A DNA stretch of 11,903 nt from the NCBI GenBank assembly GCA_038233815.1, contig JBBSVE010000097.1:1-11903 (forward strand), in the 5' to 3' direction. Both the position numbers and the translations under genes were made by a program. Within the stretch, counting starts at the first letter, position 1; every line of letters starts with the position of its first letter. Below the pieces are notes generated by a model. It ran no database searches and was not told the DNA's origin. It was given only the letters and a program-made list of their open reading frames with translations. This DNA comes from JBBSVE01 sp038233815 (GTDB taxonomy: Bacteria > Pseudomonadota > Alphaproteobacteria > Rhodobacterales > Rhodobacteraceae). Positions 1-7,009 of the stretch are shown here, in pieces.

Positions 1-80
1 GTCCGGTCGCCACGCAGCGCCTCCGGCGACACCTGTGCCTTGAAATGATCCGTGAACTTCCGCCGCTTCCGCGTCATCAT
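1..80 (-). CDS. IS3-family transposase OrfA, N-terminal part (cut by window edge)
   Basis: This frame is too short for a normal ORF call. Reading minus from the ATG at 78-80 gives MMTRKRRKFTDHFKAQ, then a stretch ending EALRGDR. The basic RKRRKFTxxFKA opening followed by EALRGD is the usual start of the IS3 OrfA helix-turn-helix protein, which binds the element ends and is normally joined to the DDE OrfB by programmed frameshifting. Two ATG codons lie side by side (78-80 and 75-77), so the exact start is uncertain. The gene lies just inside the IS end at 141. Only about 26 codons are visible, so whether it is intact cannot be judged. Confidence 0.7.
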   Translation of the reverse strand, partial: MMTRKRRKFTDHFKAQVSPEALRGDR

Positions 81-141
81 GATATCCCTACGTCGTTGGG
101 ATATACCTTAGCTCACTGTCCAGTTTTCCGGGACCAGCTCA
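1..141 (-). mobile_element. Left end of an IS3-family insertion sequence (partial)
   Basis: The terminal inverted repeat is read on the minus strand from 141 down to about 117, as TGAGCTGGTCCCGGAAAAC followed by TGGACA. It has the 5'-TG tip and the GGAAAACTGGACA core typical of IS3-family ends. A transposase OrfA start follows inside it at position 80. The rest of the element lies left of the window, so its far end and target duplication cannot be seen. Confidence 0.75.
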
Positions 142-164
142 AAGTAGGGATCCAGACAGGATGA

Positions 165-266
165 GGAGGATTCGGCTACGAAGGAAGTCTGATCATTGGC
201 ATTGACCTGGCCAAGCAGGTCTTTCAGTTGCACGGTGCGACGTCGGAAGGCGAAGCGGTGTTCCGC
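165..266 (+). pseudogene. IS110-family transposase, N-terminal fragment
   Basis: From about 192 the plus frame reads IIGIDLAKQVFQLHGATSEG, then EAVFR. This matches the opening of IS110/IS1111 (DEDD, RuvC-like) transposases, where the first catalytic Asp sits in the GIDLAK motif. The similarity stops at the FR codons (about 261-266), exactly where the inverted repeat of the next element begins. The frame then runs through unrelated codons to a TGA at 308-310. The frame is open back to 165 with no obvious ATG in the right place, so the true start is unclear. About 35 codons remain of a gene that is normally over 300 codons, so it is non-functional. Confidence 0.7.
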
Positions 267-302
267 GTCATGCGACACGACAGACTGGCCCTCCCTGTTG
301 CC

Positions 303-1754
303 TCACCCTGAGATGTTGCCGAGCGCAATAGCTGGATCTCGGGCCGACGGCAGGACCGTGCGTGCGATCGGCAGCGGCGTCAGGGCGTCCCTTCCGTGAC
401 GGACAATCCTCGTGGCCCGATCGGCCTGCCACCCCTTCACCAACCGCTGCATGGCGCGGAGGTGGGAGGCTTCGAACCGGTCAGGATGGCGGCATTCAAG
501 CCGGGCCGGGACATCGATCGCGGTCATCGCAGGTTGAGCGTCGAGCCATGCCTCGATCTCGATGCGATGAGGCTCGAGCATCGACGGACGCGTCGGGACC
601 GGTTTTACGCGTCGGTAAGGGCGGCGATGGATTTCCCGGCGTTCGCCGTTCCGCTTCGCATCGGCAACAGCGGTGGCGAGGTCGACCACGATTGGCATCT
701 CATCTGCTGAGGGTGCGATCCCTCTGCGATCGACCCGCTTTCCCAGATCGGCCTGTGCCGCGCGGATCGCGGCCAGTGCGACCACCAGATCGGCGCGATT
801 TTGCAGATCGGCGATGCGCGCGACACGCGTGGCATCGATCCGCCCCGACACCAATGCCCGCCCCGCCGGCGTGACCGGCGGATGCCAGTACTTCGTGACC
901 TTGGCGCCGACGCGGATCGTCTTGCGCAGTTTGAAGGAGGGCTGGACCAGGTTGGTCTGCAAACTCACCGCCGCATAGAGTCTCGTCAGCGCCGCCGCAG
1001 CCGCCGTGCCCTCGAACCGGCCGTAGCCGACAATGCGCCGGACGATCGCCCCGTTCTTTTGCTCTACCCAGGCTTGGTCGTTCTTCCGGTAGGCTCGCGA
1101 GTGCGTCACCTCGAGCCCTTGCGCCCGGGCTACCCAGGCGACCACGGGTTCGTTCATGAAGGCGCCGTCGTTGTCGAAGTCGACGCCCTTCAGGGGAAAC
1201 GGGAACAACGTCTGCGCTGCCCGCAGCGCCTCCAGCACGAGCGCCCCTGACCGAAACACCACCGGTACGCATTCGGTCCAGCCCGTGGCGATGTCGGTCA
1301 GCACCAGCGTCTGCACAAACGCGCCATCTGTGCGGACGCCGGACTGTGCTACGACGTCAACCTCGAGGAAGCCGGGCGCCGGATCGCCCCAGTCGGCGAA
1401 GGTCCGCACCGGACGCGAGCTCACCGTGCCGCTCCGGTGCCGGCAGCAGGACCGGAATCATCGGCTTCAGCCGTTTCGAGCAGGCCCGATCCGATGCTGC
1501 CCAGATCCGATGCCTCCCAGATCCGATGCTTCCCAGAGAAGCGCGATTGCTTCTTTCACATCCGTGCCATAGCGCGCCTTCGGCCGTCCGCGCGAACGCT
1601 TCTTTCCGCTTCCTGACTTGAGCAACCGGATCGCGTGCTTGCGATGCAGCCCGGTCAGCGCCACGAACTCGTCGAGGATCAGGCCCTTCGCCACACGCCC
1701 GCTTTCTGCATATCAGTCCCTTATTGTCGCCGTCACCTCCGCTCGTGCCGCCAT
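303..1754 (-). pseudogene. Integrase-core DDE transposase (IS481/ISNCY-like), three lesions
   Basis: Reassembled from three minus-strand frames, this is a DDE transposase. The N-terminal part starts at the ATG at 1752-1754 (MAARAEVTATIRD), then hits a TGA at 1713-1715. It resumes in the same frame as YAESGRVAKGLILDEFVALT, with LHRKHAIRLL giving a helix-turn-helix. At WEASD (about 1535) a triplicated 16-bp unit shifts the frame into ACSKRLKPMIPVLLPAPERH. Near 1420-1428 the frame changes again into the catalytic core (RTFADWGDPAPGFLEVD), and a linker usual between these parts seems missing. In the last frame, which opens at 1424, the triad is intact: Asp23, Asp86 in DNDGAFMN and Glu121 in WVEQKN (D-x34-E). 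The C-terminal tail runs to a TGA at 303-305. The core ORF (373 codons) could still be translated alone but lacks the DNA-binding part. The IS family label is less certain than the DDE assignment. Confidence 0.75.
1488..1535. repeat. Three tandem copies of a 16-bp unit inside the transposase pseudogene
   Basis: Copies lie at 1488-1503, 1504-1519 and 1520-1535, with consensus GATCCGATGCYKCCCA. They differ only at the two bases after GATGC (TG, CT, TT). Removing two copies (32 bp) rejoins the two transposase frames as WEASD-RACSKRLK, so the array is the direct cause of one frameshift. Confidence 0.9.
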
Positions 1755-1892
1755 GCTGAGCCTCCCTGCCATCGTTCCACACCCCGCCGAACCACCCTAA
1801 TCGTGCGTAATCAGCAGGGTGCGGCAACGCCAAGCCTCGGATAGCGTTTCATGCGAGGCAATTCGGGGCCAGATCCAAATGGCGCCTGACAC

Positions 1893-2164
1893 CCCACCAT
1901 CCCGGTCGTTTGCCTCAGCGGCAGCCCCAAGAGCGCCTTCAGCATCAGGCAGGTCTGGATCGCGGCGTCGGAGAAGACGGACTGCCGCCCGCGCTTGCCG
2001 GTCGGTTTGGCAAGCCTCTCCGTCTCGGGATCGAACCAGCCTTGCGGCGATTGCTTGCAATCGCCTGCCGGCCAGTGGATCGACAGCGATCCGCGCCTCG
2101 CCAGCGCGGCGTTGTCGTCATGCCCGTTCGTGGTCCGGTCAGTCAGGGGCTCCGGTCGGCTCAT
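1893..2164 (-). pseudogene. IS5-family transposase, N-terminal fragment
   Basis: From the ATG at 2162-2164 the minus strand encodes about 90 residues of an IS5-type DDE transposase. These include ARRGSLSI, WFDPETERLAKPTGKRGRQ and SDAAIQTCLMLKALLGLPLR ending QTTGMV. Similarity ends at the Val codon near 1893, where the DDE element's inverted repeat starts. The frame then runs through unrelated codons to a stop at 1811-1813. Catalytic residues lie downstream in the family and are absent here, so the gene is dead. Compared with the usual SL-I-WFDPE spacing there appear to be 13 extra residues (about 2040-2079) between SLSI and WFDPE, an in-frame insertion holding a perfect hairpin. Confidence 0.7.
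2046..2065. repeat. Perfect 9-bp inverted repeat inside the IS5 fragment
   Basis: GGCGATTGC, TT, GCAATCGCC is a perfect 9-bp stem with a 2-base centre. It lies within the 13 extra codons of the IS5-family fragment relative to the family pattern. A small hairpin-bearing insertion or a local templated duplication would explain it; which is unknown. Confidence 0.6.
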
Positions 2165-2399
2165 CCAGCCCGACTGACAGACCCGATTCGCGAGGTGAAC
2201 CCTTCACCCGATTTGCGCAAAATCGCCGGATAAGGCCACAAAGCGGCTTGAGAAACGCGCCTGACTGCTCAACGCGTCAGCCGAGTCGGTCTCGTGCAAA
2301 TTCATCATCGGGTCCGACCTGAAACCTCGTCTAAAACACCCTCTCGACCGTAACACTCAGCGCGATCTTACCCGCGCAGCTCATTAAAAAAAATCGAGA
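2165..2399. other. Non-coding stretch: probable IS5 outer sequence and tRNA downstream flank
   Basis: No convincing gene is seen. The part next to the IS5 fragment is probably its terminal region. It holds a GGTGAA-CCC-TTCACC hairpin (2194-2208) and the palindrome TTTGCGCAAA. Where the element ends (perhaps about 2230-2260) cannot be fixed without its second end. From about 2260 to 2385 the sequence is featureless, and it ends in the A-tract next to the tRNA. Confidence 0.5.
2386..2393 (-). terminator. T-tract after tRNA-Pro (possible terminator)
   Basis: Eight A residues on the plus strand give eight U in the tRNA transcript, starting about 7 bases after the CCA end. No separate GC-rich hairpin precedes them, so this may be a processing or termination tract rather than a classical intrinsic terminator. 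Confidence 0.4.
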
Positions 2400-2476
2400 T
2401 GGTCGGAGTGGAGGGATTCGAACCCCCGGCATCCTGCTCCCAAAGCAGGCGCGCTACCAGACTGCGCTACACTCCG
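2400..2476 (-). tRNA. tRNA-Pro (anticodon UGG)
   Basis: The minus strand folds as a 77-nt cloverleaf. The acceptor stem pairs CGGAGTG (2470-2476) with CACTCCG (2404-2410), followed by discriminator A and an encoded CCA (2400-2402). The D arm contains AGCGCAGTCTGGTAGCGC. The anticodon arm is CCTGC-TTTGGGA-GCAGG with anticodon TGG, and the T arm contains GGTTCGAATCC. It should read CCA and, by wobble, other proline codons. It lies between the DUF192 gene and the IS cluster with its 3' end facing the mobile DNA, a common arrangement for tRNA-linked insertion sites. No strong promoter is visible in the 62 bp upstream. Confidence 0.97.
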
Positions 2477-2538
2477 ACGAGGGATGTCCTAGCGAAGGAT
2501 GCACCCGTTGGAAAGCGGTGTTTGGGGGGGGCACGGGC

Positions 2539-3000
2539 TCAGTCGCAAGGCCAGGCTGCAGCGTCTTGCGCGAACCCAGGATGGCGCAGGACGGCACCGG
2601 GCCGGATGCCCAACCGCGCCGCCAGCCCGCCGTTGATCTCCAGCACCGCGAGGACGCCCGGCCCGCCGTCGATCCCGGTCTCGTCCTTGGGGACCGCGTT
2701 TGCATGCACCCGGGTCACGGTTCCCGATGCGTCGGCAAAGACCATGTCCAGCGGGATCAGCGTGTTGCGCATCCAGAACACGGCCCGCTGCGGCCGCTCG
2801 TAAAGGAACAGCATCCCCGACGCCTTTGCCATTTGCTTGCGAAACATCAGGCCCCGGGCGCGCGCGGCGTCGTCGCCTGCCACCTCCACCGAAAACCGCG
2901 CGACGGATCCGTTTTCCAGCCGCATCTCCACCGCATTGTCCGAGCAGGCGGCAGCCGCCGGACCGCTCAGGACCGCGATCAGCGCGAGAGCCATCCGCAT
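2539..3000 (-). CDS. Exported DUF192 family protein
   Basis: The product is 153 residues and its biochemical role is not established. Residues 1-19 (MRMALALIAVLSGPAAAAC) form a signal peptide with an AAA-type cleavage site, so the mature protein is probably periplasmic. The rest is a single DUF192 domain: RARGLMFRKQMAKASGMLF, then FWMRNTLIPLDMVF, ending in an LGIRPGAVL segment. I chose ATG 3000 over an in-frame start at 3030 because it puts the signal peptide at the N-terminus and overlaps the upstream cold-shock gene's stop by one base (TGATG), which implies translational coupling. It is the last gene before tRNA-Pro, and a run of eight G (2524-2531) lies just downstream. Pairing with a cold-shock gene is, to my knowledge, recurrent in this group. 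Confidence 0.88.
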   Translation of the reverse strand: MRMALALIAVLSGPAAAACSDNAVEMRLENGSVARFSVEVAGDDAARARGLMFRKQMAKASGMLFLYERPQRAVFWMRNTLIPLDMVFADASGTVTRVHANAVPKDETGIDGGPGVLAVLEINGGLAARLGIRPGAVLRHPGFAQDAAAWPCD

Positions 3001-3533
3001 CACGGTTCGCTCCGCACCGCGGCTTCCCACGACAGGACTTGGGCGGCCATCCGCCCGCGACGGCCCTCAAGAATCCGCAGGCCGATCGCCTCCCCCGCCG
3101 CCAGATCGGCGAAGCCGGAGACGCGCAGAACCTCGATATGGACGAACACGTCATCGGGCCGGCCAAAGACGTTGGCAAAGCCGAACCCCTTGGCTTTGTC
3201 GAACCATTTCACACGCGCAGGCTCCACCGGCAGGGCGGCGATGTCGGCAGGCGTCGTGCCGTCCGCCTCCTCGGACAGGGAGAAGGCAGAAGCTGCGGGC
3301 GGCGTGATGGACACCACCTCTACCGCCTGCATGCCGCGCGGCGTCTGCTGGACCTTGACGATGATGGCCGCCCCGTCCGCGACCGTGCTCTGCCCGAAGT
3401 TTCGCAGCACGTTGGCATGAAGAAGCACGTCCCCCGACGCATCGGGGGAGATGATGAAGCCGAACCCTTTCACCGGATCGAACCACTTCACCTGACCGGT
3501 CAAGATCTGACCCGGCTCCAACTCATCATTCAT
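3000..3533 (-). CDS. Tandem cold-shock domain protein
   Basis: The product is 177 residues with two cold-shock (OB-fold, single-strand nucleic acid binding) domains, against about 70 residues for a simple CspA. Domain 1, about residues 10-70, has GQVKWFDPVKGFGFI (RNP1) and DVLLHANVL (RNP2). A linker rich in Ala, Glu and Pro follows. Domain 2, about residues 108-172, has ARVKWFDKAKGFGFANV (RNP1) and DVFVHIEVL (RNP2). In each RNP2 the His is kept. The likely role is as an RNA chaperone or in transcript stability; cold induction is not shown by the sequence. The ATG at 3531-3533 is preferred. An in-frame GTG at 3548 is possible, and neither has a strong ribosome binding site. The stop overlaps the DUF192 start. 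A 14-bp palindrome lies 63 bp upstream. Confidence 0.92.
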   Translation of the reverse strand: MNDELEPGQILTGQVKWFDPVKGFGFIISPDASGDVLLHANVLRNFGQSTVADGAAIIVKVQQTPRGMQAVEVVSITPPAASAFSLSEEADGTTPADIAALPVEPARVKWFDKAKGFGFANVFGRPDDVFVHIEVLRVSGFADLAAGEAIGLRILEGRRGRMAAQVLSWEAAVRSEP

Positions 3534-3718
3534 ACTGACGGCCAACACTTTCGAAAATCGGGTATCGCTATCATGTGGCGCACCACGCCAACACTTTTCA
3601 AGCTTGAAATAGTTGTTGATGTGCTATGGCCAACCCCTTGCGGAGGCAATGGGCAATATGTCGCCGCTTTCGGATGCCGCAATATCGTGCGCCGCGCGAT
3701 ACGGTTTGTCGGAACGGC
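3534..3718. other. Intergenic region upstream of the cold-shock gene
   Basis: This lies between the end of pdxH and the cold-shock gene and should hold the latter's promoter and leader. It contains the palindrome at 3596-3609, a short TGGCG-CACCA-CGCCA hairpin (about 3576-3590) and two copies of GTGTTGGC on the minus strand. I could not pick a convincing -35/-10 pair. A plus-strand frame through here continues antisense to pdxH and is not credited as a gene. Confidence 0.5.
3596..3609. promoter_or_regulatory. Perfect 14-bp palindrome upstream of the cold-shock gene
   Basis: TTTCAAGCTTGAAA is its own reverse complement. It lies 63 bp before the chosen start of the cold-shock gene, a plausible place for a dimeric regulator. 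It is AT-rich compared with its surroundings. No matching regulator is encoded nearby, so the operator role is only an inference. Confidence 0.35.
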
Positions 3719-4315
3719 TCAGGGCGACAGGCGGCGCGCGGTCCAGTCCGGTCCGGACGCGGTCCAGCGGAAGCGGTCGTGCAGGCGATGCGCCCCGTCT
3801 GCCCAGAACTCGATCTCGGAGGGCCGGATGCGGATTCCGCCCCAGAACGGCGGGCGCGACGGCATCGTGCCATGCCGGGCACTCACAGCCTCCACCTCGG
3901 CCATAAGAACGTCGCGGGACGCGAGCGGCTGCGATTGATCGGAGGCCCACGCGCCAAGCCTGCTCTGGAGCGACCGGGAGGCGTAGTAGGCGTCGGCTTG
4001 CGGCCCCTCCTCACGCTCTGTGGTGCCGCGCACGCGGATCTGGCGGCGCAGGCTTTTCCAGTGCATCACAAAGGCTGCGGTGCCGGTGGCCGCAATCTCC
4101 CGGCCCTTGGCGCTGTCGTAATTGGTGTAGAAGACGAAGGCCGCGTCCTCGATCTCCTTCAAAAGCACCATGCGGACGTTGGGCAAACCACCTGCATCCA
4201 CGGTGGCGAGGGCGATGGCATTGGGATCGTTCGGCTCCGACGCTTCGGCCGCCGCCAACCAAGCGCGCGCGATGATGAACGGGTCGTCGCCCGCAAAGAT
4301 GCCCGTCCGGTCCAT
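3719..4315 (-). CDS. pdxH: Pyridoxine/pyridoxamine 5'-phosphate oxidase
   Basis: This FMN enzyme oxidises PNP or PMP to pyridoxal 5'-phosphate, the last step of vitamin B6 cofactor synthesis and salvage, in the cytoplasm as a homodimer. The 198 residues are close to the family norm. Visible motifs are NVRMVLLK and FYTNYDSAKGREI (FMN phosphate contacts), HWKSLRRQIRVRG, SRLGAWASDQS, PFWGGIRI and the C-terminal RLHDRF with the substrate-binding Arg177 and His179. It ends with the typical ARRLSP-like tail. The ATG at 4313-4315 has an AAGG element about 9 bases upstream and fits the family N-terminus (DPFIIARAWLAAA). It is divergent from fabI across 131 bp. PLP made here would serve the aminotransferase encoded nearby, though that link is general and not specific. 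Confidence 0.95.
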   Translation of the reverse strand: MDRTGIFAGDDPFIIARAWLAAAEASEPNDPNAIALATVDAGGLPNVRMVLLKEIEDAAFVFYTNYDSAKGREIAATGTAAFVMHWKSLRRQIRVRGTTEREEGPQADAYYASRSLQSRLGAWASDQSQPLASRDVLMAEVEAVSARHGTMPSRPPFWGGIRIRPSEIEFWADGAHRLHDRFRWTASGPDWTARRLSP

Positions 4316-4343
4316 GTCACATGCCTTTTTCCGCTGAGGCCTT

Positions 4344-4372
4344 TACCTAGTGTCTGCGCGCCCGAGAGCCAA
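4344..4372 (-). promoter_or_regulatory. Candidate pdxH promoter
   Basis: On the minus strand TTGGCT (4367-4372), a 17-base spacer and TAGGTA (4344-4349) lie about 30 bp before the pdxH start. The -35 resembles TTGACA at four positions; the -10 is poor. It was chosen by eye only. Confidence 0.3.
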
Positions 4373-4383
4373 GCCTCGCGCCC

Positions 4384-4412
4384 TTGATGAATGCGGCATG
4401 ATGCCCTACACC
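4384..4412 (+). promoter_or_regulatory. Candidate fabI operon promoter
   Basis: TTGATG (4384-4389), a 17-base spacer and TACACC (4407-4412) lie about 35 bp before the fabI ATG. The spacer contains the small inverted repeat GGCAT-G-ATGCC, which could be a regulator site or chance. Both hexamers are only partial matches to the sigma-70 consensus. Confidence 0.35.
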
Positions 4413-4446
4413 GCGAACCTGTGAGGCAGGTGGGGCGGGAAACGGA

Positions 4447-5271
<825 letters not shown>

Positions 5272-5296
5272 GCCGATCCGGGCGCGGAGAGCGTCG

Positions 5297-5800
5297 ATGA
5301 GCGACCGGCTGCCGCACGAGAAGGGGTTCCACGTTTCATGGGACCAGATCCACCGCGACAGCCGCGCTTTGGCGTGGCGTCTCGACGGCAAGGGGCCGGA
5401 GGATGGCGGTTGGCGTGCGGTGGTGGGGATCACGCGCGGCGGTCTGGTGCCCGCGGCGATCGTGGCGCGTGAGCTCGACATCCGCCGTGTCGACACGATC
5501 TCGGTGCGCAGCTACAACCACCAGACGCAAAACGCGCCGCAGGTCATCAAGGCCCCGCAGGCGGACCTGATGGGCGACGGGACCGGCATCCTCGTGGTCG
5601 ACGATCTCGTCGATACCGGGAAGACGCTGGAGGTGGTGCGTGCGCTCTACCCTCGCGCCCATTTCGCTACGGTCTATGCCAAGCCGTCGGGTCGCCCGAT
5701 GGTGGAGACGTTCATCACCGAGGTCAGCCAAGACACCTGGATCTTCTTCCCGTGGGACATGGCGCTGCAATATGTGCAGCCCTACCGGGGCACCGACTGA
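5297..5800 (+). CDS. gpt: Xanthine-guanine phosphoribosyltransferase
   Basis: This salvage enzyme makes GMP, XMP or IMP from the free base and PRPP. The 167 residues match the E. coli-type Gpt in layout. HEKGFHVSWDQIHRDSRALA comes first, then VGITRGGLVPAAIVARELDI (the loop contacting pyrophosphate), the PRPP-binding ILVVDDLVDTGKT at about residues 98-110 with paired Asp102 and Asp103, then YAKPSGRP and DTWIFFPWDM, the base-binding hood. The ATG at 5297 has GGAGAG 6-11 bases upstream. An in-frame upstream extension into fabI is not credited, because those codons overlap fabI in another frame and lack family character. It sits 25 bp after fabI and 10 bp before the aminotransferase gene, so co-transcription is likely. 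Confidence 0.94.
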   Translation: MSDRLPHEKGFHVSWDQIHRDSRALAWRLDGKGPEDGGWRAVVGITRGGLVPAAIVARELDIRRVDTISVRSYNHQTQNAPQVIKAPQADLMGDGTGILVVDDLVDTGKTLEVVRALYPRAHFATVYAKPSGRPMVETFITEVSQDTWIFFPWDMALQYVQPYRGTD

Positions 5801-5810
5801 GAGCCCGCCG

Positions 5811-6989
5811 ATGATCCAGCCCCTCAACCCCGCCATGAACGCGACTGACCCGCCCCCGGTGATGGAGGCGCGGCGCTGGCTCGACGGGGTGCAGTTCGCC
5901 CCGGACCGCCCGCTTATCAACGTGAGCCAGGCCGCCCCGGTCGATCCGCCACCATTGGCGCTGCGGCAGGCGCTGGCAGAGGCCGCGCTGAACGATCCGA
6001 TGGCGCATCTCTACGGCCCGGTCCTAGGGATGCCGGCCTTGCGGGTGGAGATTGCCGCGCAATGGTCAGAGGCTTACGGCGGCCGGATCGCGGACGATCA
6101 GGTGGCCATCACGCAGGGCTGCAATCAGGCCTTCACCGCCGTCATGTCCACCCTCGCCGGCGCGGGGGATGAGGTGATTCTGCCGACGCCGTGGTATTTC
6201 AACCACAAGATGTGGTTCGACATGCAGGGCGTCCGCACCGTGCCGCTGCCGACAGGGGCGGATCTGATCCCCGACGCCGCCGCGGCGGAGCGTCTGATCG
6301 GGCCGCGCACGCGCGCCATAGCCCTTGTGAGCCCCAACAATCCGGGCGGCGCGGAATATCCGGCCGAGACGCTCCGCGCGTTCATGGATCTCGCCCGCCG
6401 CCACCGGATCGCGCTGATCGTGGACGAGACCTACCGCGATTTCGACAGCCGCACCGGCGCGCCGCACGACCTCTTTTCCGATCCCGACTGGGCCGACACG
6501 CTGATCCATCTCTACAGCTTTTCCAAGGCCTATCGCCTCACCGGGCACCGGGTCGGCGCCGCCGTGGCGCACCGGGACCGGCTGGCGCAGGTGGAAAAGT
6601 TTCTCGACACCGTGGCCATTTGCCCGGGCCAGCTGGGCCAGATCGCAGCACTCTGGGGCATGCGCAACCTCGGCGCGTGGGTGGCCGAACAGCGGGACGA
6701 GATCTTGGCCCGCAAGGCCGCCATGACCGTTGGTTTCCAAGCGCTGGAGGGATGGCGCCTGCTGGGCTGCGGCGCCTATTTCGCCTATGTCGCGCATCCG
6801 TTCGACCTGCCCTCCGACCGGCTGGCACAGCGCATGGTGGCGGAGGCGGGCGTGCTGATGCTGCCGGGGACGATGTTCCAGCCGCACGGCTCGGCGGAGG
6901 GTCGTCAGCAGCTTCGGATCGCCTTCGCCAACGTGGACGCCGCGGGGATCGCCACGCTCTTTCAGCGGCTGGCGGGATTCCGGGCCTGA
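5811..6989 (+). CDS. Class I/II PLP-dependent aminotransferase, substrate unknown
   Basis: The product is 392 residues with the fold-type I aminotransferase pattern. MAHLYGPVLGMPALRVEIA gives the N-terminal arm, ITQGCNQAFTAVMS the cofactor phosphate region, and PTPWYFNHKMWFDM the ring-stacking segment. SPNNPGG has Asn177 in the usual PLP-contact position, and DETYRDFD has Asp205 and Tyr208. SFSKAYRLTGHRVG has Lys239 as the Schiff-base lysine, and QLRIAFAN carries the C-terminal substrate carboxylate Arg. This covers aspartate, aromatic and similar transaminases, and I cannot tell the amino donor from sequence. The ATG at 5811 is 10 bp after gpt; a second Met at residue 9 (5835) is an alternative start. 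It ends the fabI-gpt run, with 80 bp to the next gene. Confidence 0.88.
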   Translation: MIQPLNPAMNATDPPPVMEARRWLDGVQFAPDRPLINVSQAAPVDPPPLALRQALAEAALNDPMAHLYGPVLGMPALRVEIAAQWSEAYGGRIADDQVAITQGCNQAFTAVMSTLAGAGDEVILPTPWYFNHKMWFDMQGVRTVPLPTGADLIPDAAAAERLIGPRTRAIALVSPNNPGGAEYPAETLRAFMDLARRHRIALIVDETYRDFDSRTGAPHDLFSDPDWADTLIHLYSFSKAYRLTGHRVGAAVAHRDRLAQVEKFLDTVAICPGQLGQIAALWGMRNLGAWVAEQRDEILARKAAMTVGFQALEGWRLLGCGAYFAYVAHPFDLPSDRLAQRMVAEAGVLMLPGTMFQPHGSAEGRQQLRIAFANVDAAGIATLFQRLAGFRA

Positions 6990-7009
6990 AATAGCCGCGC
7001 GTGCCTGAC

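Larger units (their letters stand above)
265..1892 (-). mobile_element. Decayed integrase-core (DDE) insertion sequence
   Basis: The element is bounded by imperfect inverted repeats. The left end (from about 265) reads GCGTCATGCGACACGACAGA then CTGGCCC. The right end (minus strand from 1892) reads GTGTCAGGCGCCATTTGGAT then CTGGCCC. The outer 11 bases from GTCA agree at 9, and the inner CTGGCCC is identical and equally spaced. A second conserved block, GTTGCCKCACCCTG, lies further in, around 298-310 and 1815-1828. The only gene is the broken transposase on the minus strand. No matching short direct repeats flank the ends (left flank GGTGTTCC, right flank CCCACCAT). The left neighbour is IS110 coding sequence and the right neighbour is IS5 coding sequence. 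Confidence 0.65.

Noticed and set aside
303..1424. The 373-codon frame as an intact transposase gene
   Set aside because: It lacks the helix-turn-helix part, which is encoded upstream in two other frames separated by lesions.
1488..1535. The 16-bp tandem array as a CRISPR or iteron origin
   Set aside because: The units are directly abutting with no spacers, number only three, and lie inside a transposase reading frame that they disrupt; no Rep or Cas gene is present.
3626..4387. 253-codon plus-strand open frame opposite pdxH
   Set aside because: It is antisense to a clear pdxH and has the Arg/Gly/Pro-rich composition expected of a shadow frame in GC-rich DNA.
6066..6887. 273-codon minus-strand open frame inside the aminotransferase gene
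   Set aside because: The plus strand encodes a complete aminotransferase there; the minus reading has no recognisable domain or ribosome binding site.
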